A stretch of DNA of 24,802 nt from Bacteroidetes bacterium UBA1860 (GTDB lineage Bacteria > Bacteroidota > Rhodothermia > Balneolales > Balneolaceae): contig DDIC01000069.1 of NCBI GenBank assembly GCA_002338335.1, forward strand, positions 1 to 24,802, written 5' to 3'. The position numbers were made by a program, and so were the translations under genes. The notes under the pieces were generated by a model that saw only the letters and a program-made list of their open reading frames with translations, was not told the DNA's origin and did not search any database. Shown here one piece after another: positions 23,594 through 24,802 of the stretch; within the stretch, counting starts at the first letter, position 1; every line of letters begins with the position of its first letter.

Positions 23594-24802
23594 CTACCCT
23601 TCTACAGCATCTTTATCATACCGTTGTATCGCAATCAAAAACGCCCCGGCGGCTAGAATAGACGCACCCACAATCACAACTGCCAAGGCCATGGGTAGTG
23701 CCTGATTCCCAAATCCTTGTGTGGTAAATGTGTCGGCAAGTTGCCCTGCCAAGGCTGGTCCAATACCCAAACCCACCATCGAAATCACAAATAGATAGAG
23801 CGCGCTAGCTTGCCCCCTCACAGAGTCAGGGACATACATCTGAATAAGCCCTGCAGCCAGTCCATTATAAGACGAACAGAGCCAAAGGCCGAGGCCAAAC
23901 AGCCAAAATGTTGCCGTTGGAGACGCTGCGAATACGCCCCCTACATAGCTTGGAACACCTAGTAAAGCAACCAACGCTGGGATGTAGCGCAAAGCTCCAG
24001 ACCGGTTGGCCAATCGATCGGCGAACCGGCCAGAAACGATATTCATCACAGCAACTCCAAAGAAAAACCATCCCAACATCGGAATCAAATCGGGTCGGTC
24101 ATGCGTTACTGCGAGAATACTGCCCATAAATGCCAACATCGTATATCCAATCATGGCCATGGCGGAGAAACCCACTAGATGAAGCCATAGTGATGGATTC
24201 GTGATCCATGTTGGTCCCAGAGGCGCGTTTGAATCGGCCGAGGCCTCAACACCCGACTCAACGTCCGCCTGAATATCCACCACATCACTCACCCCACCAC
24301 CATCTTCCTGCCACGACTCGCGCTCCACGTCAAAAGAAGTTCTTGCCACCCTCCAGAGCCCTAATGCAATCACAAACCCAGGGGCTGCGACAATCGCCAT
24401 CGCCCAACGCCAGTCCAACCATTGAGCTACAGAGCCTCCTATCAAAAAGGAGAGGGCAATTCCCACAAAAATGGCAGAGGAGTAGATCGAAAACACCGTC
24501 GCGCGACGGGAGACATCAAATCGATCGGCCATGTAGGCATGCACAGCCGGGCTCAGCATTGATTGAAATACTCCCAGGGCCAAACGGCCTGCAACCAGCA
24601 TCCCAAATGTTTGGGCAAACGCACCCGACAACGACGCAGCGCTCCAACCCAACACGCCTATGGTGATGAGCCCTACGCGGGACCACCGATCCGCCAACCA
24701 GCCCATTGCCAAACCACTCACGGCATACACCACAGAAAACGCCGTGCCATACAAAAGCCCAAGCTGAAACTGGCTCAACTCAAACACCTCACGAATCACC
24801 GC
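23594..24802 (-). CDS. MFS transporter, Spinster-like, N-terminus outside window
   Basis: At least 401 residues of a twelve-helix major facilitator. The sequence begins at the LSxxQxGLLxGxxF block of helix 1-2, followed by the MFS loop GWLADRWSRVG, so about 30-40 N-terminal residues lie beyond the window edge. The GTG near the edge is an internal codon rather than the start. A long acidic cytoplasmic loop (about 155-200) separates the two halves. The second half has the loop SGRFADR and a late VPDSVRGQASALYLF block followed by GLGIGPALAGQLAD, resembling the Spinster family. The substrate is unknown. It converges on pntB and looks functionally unrelated to it. Confidence 0.88.
   Translation of the reverse strand, partial: AVIREVFELSQFQLGLLYGTAFSVVYAVSGLAMGWLADRWSRVGLITIGVLGWSAASLSGAFAQTFGMLVAGRLALGVFQSMLSPAVHAYMADRFDVSRRATVFSIYSSAIFVGIALSFLIGGSVAQWLDWRWAMAIVAAPGFVIALGLWRVARTSFDVERESWQEDGGGVSDVVDIQADVESGVEASADSNAPLGPTWITNPSLWLHLVGFSAMAMIGYTMLAFMGSILAVTHDRPDLIPMLGWFFFGVAVMNIVSGRFADRLANRSGALRYIPALVALLGVPSYVGGVFAASPTATFWLFGLGLWLCSSYNGLAAGLIQMYVPDSVRGQASALYLFVISMVGLGIGPALAGQLADTFTTQGFGNQALPMALAVVIVGASILAAGAFLIAIQRYDKDAVEG

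Noticed and set aside
23582..23600. Possible bidirectional terminator between pntB and the MFS gene (AGGGT/ACCCT)
   Set aside because: Only a five-base stem with no flanking T-runs.
24208..24666. 152-codon open frame on the plus strand
   Set aside because: Antisense to the MFS gene, Pro/His/Gln-rich and without family features.
1..24802. CRISPR array, transposase or toxin-antitoxin pair
   Set aside because: No regularly spaced repeats, no terminal inverted repeats with a transposase, and no small gene pair of that type were found.

Overview
The window is mostly housekeeping bacterial chromosome. Genes are packed tightly on both strands, several overlap by 1-41 bases, and there is no gene-free stretch over 300 bases. 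Protein features suggest a member of the Bacteroidota, possibly the Balneola/Rhodothermus side: a tRNA without an encoded CCA end, few clear Shine-Dalgarno sequences, a DUF6580-type membrane protein, a PurF with propeptide and Fe-S cysteines, and a three-subunit transhydrogenase. That placement is an inference from protein style, not a proven assignment. Housekeeping genes run near 50% GC in the stretches I counted by hand; the first gene is clearly lower.

Layout. (1) 1-1737: the 3' part of a tRNA-Gly(GCC), then an AT-richer lipoprotein gene of unknown function, probably accessory. (2) 1788-5546, plus strand: purF, engB, serA (purine synthesis, ribosome assembly GTPase, serine synthesis). (3) 5597-8499, minus strand: an M20 amidohydrolase, a PfkB-family kinase and rdgB (house-cleaning nucleotidase). 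(4) 8640-10611, plus strand: an iron-type alcohol dehydrogenase overlapped by mnmD (tRNA wobble-uridine modification). (5) 10593-16287, minus strand: a translationally coupled mutS, GntR-family regulator and Upf1-like SF1 helicase operon. (6) 16309-19032, plus strand: 3-methyladenine DNA glycosylase (21 bases from mutS, divergent), a YceI protein with a strong terminator, a DUF6580 membrane protein and an overlapping short-chain dehydrogenase. (7) 19016-20597, minus strand: a wrecked comM and thioredoxin reductase. (8) 20649-23585, plus strand: pntAA-pntAB-pntB, the proton-pumping NAD(P) transhydrogenase. (9) 23594 to the end, minus strand: an MFS transporter cut by the window edge.

Themes. 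Genome maintenance is concentrated in the middle: mutS, a helicase, a base-excision glycosylase, rdgB and the comM remnant. NADPH supply and use sit together at the right: transhydrogenase next to divergent thioredoxin reductase.

No CRISPR array, insertion sequence, prophage or obvious defence island was seen. The most notable observations are the comM gene with its ATPase core deleted and its extreme C-terminus left out of frame, the mutS-GntR-helicase operon, overlapping alternative hairpins before yceI, a nested dyad just before comM, and the low-GC lipoprotein next to tRNA-Gly.
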